Positions 16,225 through 25,028 are shown, counted from the stretch's first letter. The stretch: DNA of 64,000 bases from Streptomyces griseoluteus (GCA_000717735.1 JOBE01000013.1:124001-188000), one strand, 5' to 3'. Numbers and translations are program-made. The notes: a model not told the origin generated them from the letters alone.

Positions 16225-16659
16225 TCAGGCGGCGGGCCGTACGGCGACGGCGTCGATCTCGAAGAGCATTCCCGGCAGGGCGAGCGCCGCGACCCCGCTG
16301 AGGGTCTGCGCGGGCAGCCGCTCGCCGAAGTGGGCGTGCAGGGCCTTGCCGAGGACCTCCAGCTTCGCCATGTCGTGCTCGACGATGTACGTGCCGAGGC
16401 GGACGACGTGGTGGAGGCCGAGGCCGACGCCCTCCAGGGCGAGCCGCAGGTTCGTCAGGGAGAGCTCGACCTGGGCGGCGAAGTCGCCGGGGACGGGGGC
16501 GCCGGTGGCGTCGGAGGCGTACTGGCCGCCGATGAAGACGAGTTCACCGGGCGCGGCCACGGCGTGGCTGTAGCCGAAGGGGGTGGGGTCGTGGAGGGTG
16601 CCGGGGTTGGTGATGGTGCGGTGGTCCACGGTGGCGGCGGGGGTGTTGCTCGCGGTCAT
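16225..16659 (-). CDS. RidA/YjgF/YER057c family protein
   Basis: 144 residues starting MTASNTPAATVDHRTITNPG behind GGAAGGAA. The family block VFIGGQYASDATGAPVPGDFAAQVELSLTNL (split here as a description) is clear, and the C-terminal LPGMLFEIDAVAVRP completes the chorismate-mutase-like trimer fold. The usual Arg that binds the imine carboxylate in canonical RidA is not obvious at the end (ALPGMLFEID), so it may belong to another Rid subgroup. It is preceded on the same strand by an MFS remnant and, beyond that, an Rrf2 regulator. Confidence 0.88.
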   Translation of the reverse strand: MTASNTPAATVDHRTITNPGTLHDPTPFGYSHAVAAPGELVFIGGQYASDATGAPVPGDFAAQVELSLTNLRLALEGVGLGLHHVVRLGTYIVEHDMAKLEVLGKALHAHFGERLPAQTLSGVAALALPGMLFEIDAVAVRPAA

Positions 16660-16944
16660 GGCTGATCGTTCCTTCCGGAGAGTGCGGCCACCGGGCAGGC
16701 GGCCAGGGCGGGTGCGGCGCCCGCGAGGAGCACCGAGGTGAGGGAGTACGCGTCGGCGAGGAGCCCGCCGAGGAGGGCGCCCACCCCGGCGGGGAGAGCG
16801 GGCGGCCCTGGCCCCGGCGAGGAAGTTGCCGGAGACCCCGGCGACGACGCCGTACCCGATGAGCAGGGCGCCGAGGAGCAGGGCGCCGAGGAGGGCGACG
16901 CGGGCCCGGGTCCCTTTGATGTCACTGATCTGGATGCCTAACAT
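16656..16944 (-). pseudogene. MFS transporter remnant, frameshifted
   Basis: Two pieces of a membrane transporter lie in different frames. The 5' piece has RVALLGALLLGALLIGYGVV and the 3' piece has GVGALLGGLLADAYSLTSVL then ACPVAALSGR, ending at 16656. Together they resemble the C-terminal helices of a major facilitator drug exporter whose middle and N-terminal parts are missing. The stop overlaps the RidA start. This is consistent with deletion decay; the shared promoter region may still serve RidA. Confidence 0.65.
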
Positions 16945-16952
16945 CCAGGATC
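16927..16952. promoter_or_regulatory. Palindromic candidate operator near the Rrf2 gene
   Basis: CTGGATG (16930-16936) and CATCCAG (16942-16948) are perfect 7-bp arms around CCTAA, extended by GATC-type flanks on both sides with one base offset. The site lies between the Rrf2 terminator and the MFS remnant, upstream of RidA on the minus strand. Autoregulated or local Rrf2 regulators bind palindromes of this size, so it is a good candidate target. Confidence 0.5.
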
Positions 16953-16966
16953 ACCCCCTTCGAAAG

Positions 16967-16984
16967 CCCTCCCGGCGGGGAGGG
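16967..16984 (-). terminator. Short hairpin terminator after the Rrf2 gene
   Basis: CCCTCCC and GGGAGGG arms (7 bp, 4-base loop) are followed on the minus strand by CTTTCG. It lies 10 bases after the Rrf2 stop codon. Confidence 0.6.
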
Positions 16985-16994
16985 CGTGGCCGTG

Positions 16995-17474
16995 TCAGAC
17001 GTTCGCGAACCAGTGCCGGATCCGGTCGGGCGCGGCCGGTGCCTGGAGTTCCGCCCGCTGCCGGACGTCGTCCAGGGTCTGGGCCATGAGCTCGCGCCGC
17101 CAGGCGAGGTCGGCCCGTCCCATGGCTCCCGCGATGGCGCACTCGGCGGCGTACGTCCCCGGCGCCCCCGCACCGGGCCCCTGCTGCCGGATCTCGGTGC
17201 AACGAAAGGCCTCGTCAGGGCCTTCGACGGCGGCGACGACGTCCATGAGCGTGATCCGGTCCAGGGCGCGGGCCAGCCGGAAGCCGCCCTTGGGGCCGGA
17301 GACCGAGGCGACGATCCCGGCGCGGGCGAGGGCCTGGAGCTGCTTGTTGAGATAGGCGGGGGGCAGCTCGTGATAGGCCGCTAGGCGCGCGGCGGTCACC
17401 GCCCGCTCGGGCCCGATCCAGGCCAGGTTGAGGCAGCTGTGCAGCGCCCACTCCACGCCCTCGCTCATCTTCAT
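16995..17474 (-). CDS. Rrf2 family transcriptional regulator
   Basis: 159 residues. The N-terminal winged helix (GVEWALHSCLNLAWIG... LPPAYLNKQLQALARAGIVAS) and the wing GPKGGFRLAR are typical of Rrf2. Of the three closely spaced Cys of IscR/NsrR type only C91 in FRCTEIRQQ and a distant C112 are present, so a standard Fe-S cluster site is not complete. A candidate -10 box TAGAGT ends eight bases before the ATG, suggesting a leaderless transcript. The likely target is the palindrome just downstream, in front of the MFS remnant and RidA. Confidence 0.9.
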   Translation of the reverse strand: MKMSEGVEWALHSCLNLAWIGPERAVTAARLAAYHELPPAYLNKQLQALARAGIVASVSGPKGGFRLARALDRITLMDVVAAVEGPDEAFRCTEIRQQGPGAGAPGTYAAECAIAGAMGRADLAWRRELMAQTLDDVRQRAELQAPAAPDRIRHWFANV

Positions 17475-17540
17475 GATTCTGGACTCTACATGCCCAGGAT
17501 AGGAAGGGCGACGGACAGCACCGTCCCGTCCGGCGCGCGT

Positions 17541-18878
17541 TCACGCTCCCTCGGCCGCCAGCTCCGCGAGCCGGGCGAGCGCCCCGTCAAGGACCGCGTG
17601 GGGCGGCGAGGCGAGGCCGATCCGGACCGCGTCGGGGGCCGGGGCCGTGCCCGTACCCACCGCGAAGGCGCTGCCCGGGGTGACCGCCACGCCCGCGCGC
17701 GCGGCGGCGGCCGCCGTGAAGGTCTCCGCCCGCAAGGGCGCGGGCAGCTCCCACCAGCAGTAGTAGGCGTGCGGGGAGGTCCTGAGGATGTGCCCGGCGA
17801 GCCGCCGCAGGACCAGGGCGTGCCGGGCCTCCGCGTCCGCCCGCTTGGCGGCGACCACCTCGGCGACGGTGCCGTCGCCGGTCCAGCGGGTTGCGGCGGC
17901 GAGCGCGAGGCCGCCCGCCGTCCAGGCGCCGGAGCGCAGGGCCTCCGCCGCCGCCGCACGCAGCCGGCCGGGCACGACGAGGTAGCCGACGGTCAGGCCG
18001 GGGGAGAGCCGCTTGGAGAGGCTGTCGACGAGGAGGACCCGTTCGGGGGCGTGCGCGGCGAGCGGGGCGGGCGCGTCCGGTACGAGGAAGGCCCAGGTGG
18101 TGTCCTCGACGGCCGTGAGGTCCAGGCTCCGCAGCGCTTCGGCCAGTTCGGCCCGGCGGCCTTCCCCCGCGGTCGAGGAGGTCGGGTTGTGCAGGGTCGG
18201 CTGGAGGTAGACGGCGGCGAGGGGCGCGGCCCTGTGCGCCGCGCGGAGGGCGTCGGGCCGTACCCCCTCGGCGTCCAGGGCGAGCGGCACGAGCCGGATG
18301 CCGAGCCGCTCGGCGACCGCCTTGACCAGGGGGTACGTGAGCGCCTCGACGCCGAGCCGGCCGCCGGGCGGGACGAGCGTGGAGAGCGCGGCGGCGATGG
18401 CCTGCCGGCCGTTGCCCGCGAAGAGCACGCGCGCGGGGTCGGGGGCCCAGCCCGGCCGCGCGAGCACGGACACCGCCGCCTCCCGGGCCTCCGGCGTGCC
18501 GGTGGCGGCGGCCGGCCGGGAGACGGCCTCGGCGAGTACGTCGGGCCGGGCGAGGGCCGCGAGCGCGCGGGCCATCAGCTCCGACTGGCCTTCGGCCGTG
18601 GGGTAGTTGAGCTGGAGGTCGACGGGTGCGGTGCCGGTCGCCTCGGCGAGCGCGGGCCCCGGCAGCGGGGGCGCGGCCCGGACGAAGGTGCCGCGCCCGA
18701 CCTCCCCGACGACCAGGCCACGGCGCGCGAGTTCCCCGTAGACGCGGATGGCCGTCGAGTTCGCGATCCGGTGGCGGCGGGCGAAGACCCGCTGCGGCGG
18801 CAGCCGGTCACCGGCCTTGAGCCGCCCGCCCCGTACGGCCGCCTCGACCCGGTCCGCGATCCGCCGGTACTCCTCCAT
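17541..18878 (-). CDS. MocR-type regulator: GntR helix-turn-helix fused to a PLP aminotransferase domain
   Basis: 445 residues. Residues 1-70 are a GntR winged helix (KAGDRLPPQRVFARRHRIANST... GEVGRGTFV). The rest is a fold-type I aminotransferase-like domain with the PLP lysine in VDSLSKRLSPGL (K289) and the upstream NPTSST and AVEDTTWAFL segments. The ATG follows GGGGGAGC. MocR proteins sense PLP or amino compounds and usually control a divergent gene. The divergent alpha/beta hydrolase and an 11-bp direct repeat between the two genes fit this. Confidence 0.92.
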   Translation of the reverse strand: MEEYRRIADRVEAAVRGGRLKAGDRLPPQRVFARRHRIANSTAIRVYGELARRGLVVGEVGRGTFVRAAPPLPGPALAEATGTAPVDLQLNYPTAEGQSELMARALAALARPDVLAEAVSRPAAATGTPEAREAAVSVLARPGWAPDPARVLFAGNGRQAIAAALSTLVPPGGRLGVEALTYPLVKAVAERLGIRLVPLALDAEGVRPDALRAAHRAAPLAAVYLQPTLHNPTSSTAGEGRRAELAEALRSLDLTAVEDTTWAFLVPDAPAPLAAHAPERVLLVDSLSKRLSPGLTVGYLVVPGRLRAAAAEALRSGAWTAGGLALAAATRWTGDGTVAEVVAAKRADAEARHALVLRRLAGHILRTSPHAYYCWWELPAPLRAETFTAAAAARAGVAVTPGSAFAVGTGTAPAPDAVRIGLASPPHAVLDGALARLAELAAEGA

Positions 18879-18913
18879 CCCGCTCCCCCCACTCTTCGTC
18901 CCCACTCCTCGGC

Positions 18914-18948
18914 ATTGCACCGAGAGCATTGGATCCTATTGCACCGAG
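18914..18948. promoter_or_regulatory. Direct-repeat operator candidate for the MocR regulator
   Basis: ATTGCACCGAG occurs twice in the same orientation at 18914-18924 and 18938-18948, 24 bases apart, in the 96-bp gap between the MocR gene and the hydrolase. On the plus strand TTGCAC (18915) and TATTGC (18937) with 16 bases between them could be the hydrolase promoter. The repeats would therefore cover it. Tandem direct repeats are the typical MocR target. Confidence 0.7.
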
Positions 18949-18974
18949 CAGGAGCCCGTCCCTAGCCTCCGACC

Positions 18975-19772
18975 ATGGACTTCGCACAGATCGACGACCA
19001 CCTGACCGCCTACGAGGACCGCGGCTCCGGACGTGCGCTCCTCCTCGTCCACGGCCACCCCTTCGACCACACCATGTGGCGGCCCCAGATCGAGCGCTTC
19101 TCGCGCACCCACCGGGTGATCGCCCCCGACCTGCGCGGATACGGCGCCACACCCCTCGGCGACACGACCGGCTCCACCGGCCTCGGTGTCTTCGCCGAGG
19201 ACCTCGCCGGCCTCCTCGCCCACCTGGAGATCGACGACTGCGTCGTCGTCGGCCTCTCCATGGGCGGCCAGATCGCCATGGAGCTCCTGCGCCGCCACCC
19301 GGACCGCGTCCGGGGCCTCGTCCTCGCCGACACCTTCCCCGCCGCCGAGAACGACGAGGGCAAGGCCGCCCGCAACGCCATGGCGGACCGGCTGCTGCGG
19401 GAGGGCATGCGGGGGTACGCCGACGAGGTCCTTGACCGGATGGTCGCCCCGTACAACACCCACGCCGCGCCCCACGTCCACCGCATGATGTGCGCGACCG
19501 ACCCGGCCGGCGCCGCCGCCGCGCTGCGCGGCCGGGCCGAGCGGCCCGACTACCGCAGGACGCTCACCACCGTCGCCGTGCCCGCGCTCGTCATGGTCGG
19601 CAGGGACGACACGTACACCCCGGTCGCGGACGCCGAGGAGATGCACGCGCTGCTCCCCGACTCCACGTTCGCCGTGATCGAACGGGCCGCGCACCTGCCG
19701 AACCTGGAACGGCCCGAGGAGTTCGACGCCGCACTCGACTCCTACCTTCGCTCACTCGTTCGGCCCAGTTGA
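18975..19772 (+). CDS. Alpha/beta hydrolase
   Basis: 265 residues. The fold is read from LLLVHGHPFDHTMW (oxyanion region), the nucleophile elbow GLSMGG (S95), the acid in VMVGRDDTYTP and the His in ERAAHLPNLERPEEF. It is a cytosolic esterase, lactonase or C-C hydrolase type enzyme with unknown substrate. Divergence from the MocR gene across direct repeats suggests it is the regulated target. Confidence 0.9.
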   Translation: MDFAQIDDHLTAYEDRGSGRALLLVHGHPFDHTMWRPQIERFSRTHRVIAPDLRGYGATPLGDTTGSTGLGVFAEDLAGLLAHLEIDDCVVVGLSMGGQIAMELLRRHPDRVRGLVLADTFPAAENDEGKAARNAMADRLLREGMRGYADEVLDRMVAPYNTHAAPHVHRMMCATDPAGAAAALRGRAERPDYRRTLTTVAVPALVMVGRDDTYTPVADAEEMHALLPDSTFAVIERAAHLPNLERPEEFDAALDSYLRSLVRPS

Positions 19773-19809
19773 AAGTTCGGAATCGTACGAACGCTCCGAC
19801 GATGGGCTC

Positions 19810-20247
19810 ATGAGCCAGAACACCGCACCCCGCGAGCCGCGCACCACGCCGAGCACCTCCGGCGCCTGGGCCTCCGGCGGCACCCTCTTCGCCGGCGTCC
19901 TCATGCTGGTCACCGGCTTCATGGACGTCTTCCAGGGCATCGCAGGCATCGCCGAGGACGACGTCTACACCCGCGTCGGCGACTACGTCTTCAAGTTCGA
20001 CCTCACCACCTGGGGCTGGATCCACCTGATCCTCGGCGTCATCCTCGCCGTCGCCGGATTCGGCATCCTCAAGGGCGCCGAGTGGGGCCGGGTCGTCGGT
20101 ATCGCGCTTGCCTCCCTCAACGTCCTGTTCCAGTTCCTCTTCCTGCCCTACCAGCCCTGGTGGGCGCTCTTCTCCATGGCCATCTCGATCTTCGTGATCT
20201 GGGCCCTGGCGACGGACGACGCCTACGGCCGCGACAAGACGTTCTGA
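19810..20247 (+). CDS. DUF7144-type four-helix membrane protein
   Basis: 145 residues. After a polar 20-residue head come about four hydrophobic segments with the family pattern GTLFAGVLMLVTGFMDVFQG, TTWGWIHLILGVILAVAGFG, ARVVGIALASLN-like and PWWALFSMAISIFVIWAL, ending DDAYGRDKTF. The function is unknown. It is followed by a lipoprotein gene 9 bases downstream, probably the same transcript. Confidence 0.85.
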   Translation: MSQNTAPREPRTTPSTSGAWASGGTLFAGVLMLVTGFMDVFQGIAGIAEDDVYTRVGDYVFKFDLTTWGWIHLILGVILAVAGFGILKGAEWGRVVGIALASLNVLFQFLFLPYQPWWALFSMAISIFVIWALATDDAYGRDKTF

Positions 20248-20256
20248 GGCCGGCCC

Positions 20257-20688
20257 ATGAGACGCACCACGGCAGCAGCTCTGGCCCTCGCCGCGACCAC
20301 GGCCCTCACCCTCACCGGGTGCGACGCCGCCCAGGAAAAGGCGGGTGACGTCTTCTCCTCCGCGACCGCCGCCGTCGCCTCGGCCGCCGAGGAGAAGATG
20401 AACGAGGTCAAGGACGGGGTGAACGCCGGCGGCGACGTCGAAGCCGGGCCGACGAGCACCGCCGGGGACCGCACGGTCGCCGAGATCACCGCGACCAACC
20501 CGAAGGACTCGGCCGCCGACTACACGATCATGGTCAACTTCCGTGACGCGGAAGGGAAGTTCCTCGACTCGGTCGTCCTGAACATCGGCGGCGTCGAACC
20601 GGGGGCCTCCAAGTCCGGTACGGCGCGCAGCAATCGAACCCTCACGGGCGCCACCAAGGCGGAGATCTCCCAGGCCCTGCGACACTGA
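20257..20688 (+). CDS. Lipoprotein with an FxLYD-like domain
   Basis: 143 residues. A signal sequence ends in the lipobox LTGC (Cys22), so it should be anchored to the outer face of the membrane. An Ala/Glu-rich helix follows. The last 75 residues form a beta-sandwich-like region (VAEITATNPKDSAADYTIMVNF, LNIGGVEPGASKSG) of the FxLYD type. The molecular role is unknown. Confidence 0.75.
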   Translation: MRRTTAAALALAATTALTLTGCDAAQEKAGDVFSSATAAVASAAEEKMNEVKDGVNAGGDVEAGPTSTAGDRTVAEITATNPKDSAADYTIMVNFRDAEGKFLDSVVLNIGGVEPGASKSGTARSNRTLTGATKAEISQALRH

Positions 20689-20693
20689 AGGGC

Positions 20694-21713
20694 GTGGACC
20701 GAGCCCTCACAGCCGAGCCCGTGCCGAACACCGCACCGGCAGACCCCGAACCGCCGCCCCTCCGGCCCAGGCACCGCCTCACCGCCTGGGCCGCCGGGCT
20801 GCTCCTGGTCGTCCCCGCCGTCGTCAGCGGCGGCCGCCTGCTCGACACGGACGGGGTCACGCCCCTCCCGCAGCTGCTCGCCCTGCTGCCCTGGTTCGCC
20901 GTGCCCGCCGGGCTCGCGGTGCTCCTCGCCGCCGTCGCCGGCCGCCGCGGCCTCACCTTCACGGCCGTCCTCGTCCTCACCGCCGTCGGCTGGGCCTCCG
21001 TGCCGCACATGCCGCAGCTCATCACCTCCTACGGCCTGCCCCTCGCCCAGGTCCGGGTGCTCGCCGCCAACGTCGAGTTCGGCCAGGCCACCGGGGCGCT
21101 GACCGAGACGATCCGGCGCGAGCGCCCCCAGCTGGTGTTCGTCTCCGAATGCGACCGCGCGTGCGGGCGCGCCCTCGCCGACGCCTTCGCCACCGAACTC
21201 CCCCACCGCGCCTCGGTGGACGCCGACGGCTCCGTCGGCTCGGTGCTCCTGAGCGCCTACCCGCTGACCGACGAACGGGTCATCCCGGCGATCATGGGCA
21301 TGCCCGGCGCCACTGCCGAGATCGCCGGAGTGCCCGTACGCCTCCAGCTCGCCCACCCGCTGCCGCCGCTGCCGGGCAACGTGGACGTGTGGAAGCGGGA
21401 ACTCGGCCGGATCGGGGAGGACGCCCGGCAGCGCACCGGCCCCCTCCTGATCGCCGGGGACTTCAACGCCTCCCAGGACCACGCCGCCTTCCGCTCGATC
21501 CTGGACACCGGCCACCTCAAGGACGCCTCCCGCGCCGCGAACGCCAGCCGCACCCCGACGTGGCCCATGGAAGGGACCCTTCCGCCGTTCGTCCAGATCG
21601 ACCACGTCCTGATCAGCAGGCACTTCAGCGTCCGGGGCATCCGCTTCCTCGACCTCGCGGGCTCCGACCACCGGGCCGTCCTCACCGATCTCGACCTGCG
21701 CGGCGAGCGCTGA
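20694..21713 (+). CDS. Membrane-anchored endonuclease/exonuclease/phosphatase family protein
   Basis: 339 residues from a GTG five bases after the lipoprotein stop. About three membrane helices (residues 28-105) precede an EEP domain: VRVLAANVEFGQA, ERPQLVFVSECD, LLIAGDFNASQDH, QIDHVLIS and LAGSDHRAVLTDL. These carry the metal and catalytic Asp, Glu, His and Asn residues of the family. The domain should lie outside the membrane and act on phosphodiesters or lipids. Confidence 0.88.
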   Translation: MDRALTAEPVPNTAPADPEPPPLRPRHRLTAWAAGLLLVVPAVVSGGRLLDTDGVTPLPQLLALLPWFAVPAGLAVLLAAVAGRRGLTFTAVLVLTAVGWASVPHMPQLITSYGLPLAQVRVLAANVEFGQATGALTETIRRERPQLVFVSECDRACGRALADAFATELPHRASVDADGSVGSVLLSAYPLTDERVIPAIMGMPGATAEIAGVPVRLQLAHPLPPLPGNVDVWKRELGRIGEDARQRTGPLLIAGDFNASQDHAAFRSILDTGHLKDASRAANASRTPTWPMEGTLPPFVQIDHVLISRHFSVRGIRFLDLAGSDHRAVLTDLDLRGER

Positions 21714-21731
21714 TCGGCCACGCTGGAAGGC

Positions 21732-21968
21732 ATGGACAACGAGGAGATCCTGGACGACATCGGCGCCCTCGTCGAGGAGGAGCGCACCCTGCGGCAGCGC
21801 ACCGGCGGCCTCCTCCCGGAGGAGCGCGCCCGCCTCGCCGAGCTGGAGGTACGCCTCGACCAGTGCTGGGACCTGCTGCGCCAGCGCCGCGCGAAGGCCG
21901 AGTTCGGCGAGGACCCGGACACGGCTGCCCTCCGCCCGGCCACCGAGGTCGAGTCCTACCGCAACTGA
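21732..21968 (+). CDS. DUF2630 family protein
   Basis: 78 residues, highly charged and helical: MDNEEILDDIGALVEEERTL, a central coiled-coil-like ERARLAELEVRLDQCWDLLRQRRAK and an end PATEVESYRN. This matches the short DUF2630 proteins of actinobacteria in length and sequence. The function is unknown. Confidence 0.9.
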   Translation: MDNEEILDDIGALVEEERTLRQRTGGLLPEERARLAELEVRLDQCWDLLRQRRAKAEFGEDPDTAALRPATEVESYRN

Positions 21969-22092
21969 GCCCCAGAGCCTTTCGCTCGGATCAGGCCCCG
22001 CGAGCCCGACATGATCCGCCGGACAGGCCCTAGGCCCAAAGGACCAGGTCAGGCCCGAGGACCCGGTGGCGTCCGGTCACTAGGGTCATGGC

Positions 22093-22956
22093 GTGACCAG
22101 CAACGACGACATCCCGCAGAGCCCACGGCCCGACCTCGACGCCTACCTCGCCCGCATCGGGTGGACCGGCGAGCGGCGCGCGGACGCGACGACGCTGCGG
22201 GCGCTGCAGCGGGCCCACATCCAGGGCATCCCGTTCGAGAACCTCGACCCGATCAGCGGCTCGGCGCCCTCCCTCGCGCTGCCGGACCTGGAGGCGAAGC
22301 TGGTCCGCGGCGGCCGGGGCGGGTACTGCTACGAGCACAACACCCTCCTCGCCGCCGTCCTCGAAGCCTTCGGCTTCGGCGTCACCCGCCTCGCCGCCCG
22401 CGTCGTCCTCGGGGCCCGCGGGGCGATCCGGCCGCGCACGCACATGCTGCTCCTCGTCGACGTACCGGGTGAACCGCGGCCGTACCTGGCGGACGTCGGC
22501 TTCGGTTCCGGCGGAGCGCTGCTCGAAGCGGTCCCGCTCGTCGCGGACACCGAGTTCCCGGACGCGCCCCGCCGGCACCGGCTGGTCAACGAGCCGCACC
22601 GCGGGCCGCTGGAGCTGTGGGTGCTCCAGGCGTACGCGGACGGCACGTGGACCGACCAGTACGCGTTCACCGTGGAGCCGTACGAGGCCCCGGACTTCGA
22701 GGTCATCAACTGGCACATCGCGACCAACCCGCGCTCCCCGTTCTCCCACCTCCTCTACGTCCAGCGCACGACACCGGACGCGCACCTCTCGCTCAGCGGC
22801 CGCGACCTCGTCATCACCCGCGCGGACGGCTCCCGTGAGGAGCGGGAACTGTCGGGGCGCGAGGAGATCACCCGCGTACTGACCGACGACTTCGGCATCG
22901 CGGTACCGGCCGGTGTGCCGCTGGACGCACCGAAGCTCCCGGCGGCGGCGACGTAA
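22093..22956 (+). CDS. Arylamine N-acetyltransferase
   Basis: 287 residues from a GTG start. The catalytic triad is readable as C79 in RGGYCYEHN, H117 in RPRTHMLLLVD and D134 in YLADVGFGSG. The enzyme moves acetyl from acetyl-CoA to arylamines or hydrazines. Some actinomycete members act as amide synthases in antibiotic pathways, but no such pathway is visible here. Ten bases separate it from the FUSC gene. Confidence 0.95.
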   Translation: MTSNDDIPQSPRPDLDAYLARIGWTGERRADATTLRALQRAHIQGIPFENLDPISGSAPSLALPDLEAKLVRGGRGGYCYEHNTLLAAVLEAFGFGVTRLAARVVLGARGAIRPRTHMLLLVDVPGEPRPYLADVGFGSGGALLEAVPLVADTEFPDAPRRHRLVNEPHRGPLELWVLQAYADGTWTDQYAFTVEPYEAPDFEVINWHIATNPRSPFSHLLYVQRTTPDAHLSLSGRDLVITRADGSREERELSGREEITRVLTDDFGIAVPAGVPLDAPKLPAAAT

Positions 22957-22965
22957 GTTGGTCGC

Positions 22966-24930
22966 ATGGCACGACCCGCAGGCCCCGTACGGCTCTCCCC
23001 GCCCGCCTGGCTCACCGCCGGGTTCAAGCCCGCACCCACCCCCGTCCCCTGGGCCGCCGTGCTCCGCGCCTCCGTCGCGCTCTCGGCGCCGCTCGCCGTG
23101 GGGCTCGCGGCGGGGCAGCCGGCGTACGGGGCGCTCGTCTCGATGGGCGCCCTGTCCGGGGTCATCGGCGACACCGCCGACGCCTACCGGATGCGGGTCT
23201 TCAACATCGCCGTGCCACAGCTGTTCGGGGCGATCGGCGTCACCCTCGGCACCCTCGTCTTCGGCCACGGCTGGCTCGCGGTCGCCGCGCTGACCCTCGT
23301 CGCGCTCGTCTCCGGGATGATCTCCTCGATCGGCGCGGTCGCCTCCGTGTCCGGGCTGCTCCTGCTCCTCAACGCCGTCGTCGGCGCCGGCCTGCCCATG
23401 CCCGACCCCTGGTGGAAGGCACCGCTCCTCCTCACCCTCGGCGGGCTCTTCGTCCTCGTCCTCACGCTGCTCGGCTGGCCCCTGCGGCGCACCGCCCCGG
23501 AACGTTCCGCCGTCGCCGCGACCTACCGGGCCGTCGCCGACCTCTACGAGGCCACCGGCACCGCCGCGTACGACGACAAGCGGCACGCCGTCACCGCCTC
23601 GCTCAACCAGTCGTACGACCTGATCCTGGCCCACCGGGCCCGCCAGCACGGCCGCGCGTCCACCCTGGTCCGGCTGCTCGCGCAGCTGAACGTCGTCATC
23701 CCGCTCGCCGAGGCCGCCCCCGCCGCCCATCTGCGCGCCCAGCTCCACGGCCCGCTGTCCGACGCGATCCCGGCGGCCGTACGGGAACTCGCCGACGCCG
23801 TCGAGGAGGGCCGCACCGGGACCCCCGTACTGGATCTGCCGACGCCCGAGCGGCCCGCCGAGAAGGCCGTCGACCACGCGCTGCGGCACGCCGCGACCGT
23901 CGTGCACAAGGCGGAACCCGACCCGTACAACGTCGACGACCGGCTCGGCCGGCCCGCCGCGCTGCGGGTCCGGGTCCGCCGGGCCACCCGCGCCGTGCTG
24001 TTCTCCGAGGCGTCCTGGCGGTACGGCCTGCGGCTCGCGCTCTGCATCGGCCTCGCGCAGGCCCTGGTCTCGCTGATCGCCGTGCCCCGCTCGTACTGGG
24101 TCGCGCTCACCGTCACGTTCGTCATGAAGCCCGACTTCGGCTCGGTCTTCTCCCGGGCGGTGCTGCGCGCCTTCGGCACCGCCCTCGGGCTCCTCCTCGC
24201 CGCGCTCGTCCTCGCCGAGGTGCCGCGCGGCTGGTGGGACGTACCGGTGATGTGCGTCCTGGCCGCCCTCGTCCCGGCCTTCTCCGCGAAGGGGTACGCC
24301 TTCCAGACGGCGGCCATCACCCCGGTCATCCTGCTGCTCTCCGACACCCTCAACCAGGAGGGTTTCAACCTGGTCATGCCCCGCCTGTACGACTCGCTCA
24401 TCGGCTGCGGCATCGCGCTGATCGCCGGCTATCTGCTCTGGCCCGAGTCCTGGCACACCCGGATCGGGGACAAGCTCGCCGACGCCGTCGCGGACGCGGC
24501 CGCCTATGTGGCCTGCGCCTTCAGAGGCGTCGAGGCTCACGGGGGCGACGGCGGCGCGCGGCTGCGGTCCCGGCGGAAGCTCTACCGCGATCTGTCCGGC
24601 GTCCGCTCGGAGTTCCAGCGCGCGCTGACCGAACCGCCACCCACCGGCACCCGCGCCGCCGCCTGGTGGCCGCTCGTCGTCGCCGTGGAGCGGATCGTGG
24701 ACGCGACGACGGCCGCCCGGATCCGGGTCGACCACGGCGCCCCGGCCCCCGACCCGGCGGAGGTCGCGTCCGTGGAGCGGGAGCTGCGCGAACTGTCGGC
24801 AGGGATCCGGGAGTCCGACATCCTCGTGGAGGTCCGCACCGAGCTTCCCGGCGACGAGAACGGAGTCCTCGAACCGCTCCGCCAGGAGGTCCGCGCGGCC
24901 CGCGCCATCGCCGGTCCCGACCTGCGGTAA
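22966..24930 (+). CDS. FUSC family membrane protein (aromatic acid exporter type)
   Basis: 654 residues with two clusters of membrane helices, about 30-170 and 350-480, each followed by a cytoplasmic helical domain. This is the duplicated plan of FUSC/YccS-type exporters. Blocks such as YWVALTVTFVMKPDFGSVFSRAVLRAFGTALG (described, not a single motif) and LIAGYLLWPE support it. The substrate is unknown; aromatic acids and fusaric acid are typical. Confidence 0.9.
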   Translation: MARPAGPVRLSPPAWLTAGFKPAPTPVPWAAVLRASVALSAPLAVGLAAGQPAYGALVSMGALSGVIGDTADAYRMRVFNIAVPQLFGAIGVTLGTLVFGHGWLAVAALTLVALVSGMISSIGAVASVSGLLLLLNAVVGAGLPMPDPWWKAPLLLTLGGLFVLVLTLLGWPLRRTAPERSAVAATYRAVADLYEATGTAAYDDKRHAVTASLNQSYDLILAHRARQHGRASTLVRLLAQLNVVIPLAEAAPAAHLRAQLHGPLSDAIPAAVRELADAVEEGRTGTPVLDLPTPERPAEKAVDHALRHAATVVHKAEPDPYNVDDRLGRPAALRVRVRRATRAVLFSEASWRYGLRLALCIGLAQALVSLIAVPRSYWVALTVTFVMKPDFGSVFSRAVLRAFGTALGLLLAALVLAEVPRGWWDVPVMCVLAALVPAFSAKGYAFQTAAITPVILLLSDTLNQEGFNLVMPRLYDSLIGCGIALIAGYLLWPESWHTRIGDKLADAVADAAAYVACAFRGVEAHGGDGGARLRSRRKLYRDLSGVRSEFQRALTEPPPTGTRAAAWWPLVVAVERIVDATTAARIRVDHGAPAPDPAEVASVERELRELSAGIRESDILVEVRTELPGDENGVLEPLRQEVRAARAIAGPDLR

Positions 24931-25028
24931 ACCTCCGTCCGGGGGCGTACGGGCGGACTTACCGGCGGTCACGGAGCGGAACCCTCCCCACCGCCGTTAC
25001 CGAAGCTCATCCGGGCGACTACTATGCG

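Noticed and set aside
22030..24972. 980-codon minus-strand frame opposite the NAT and FUSC genes
   Set aside because: Antisense to two well-supported genes, with biased shadow composition.
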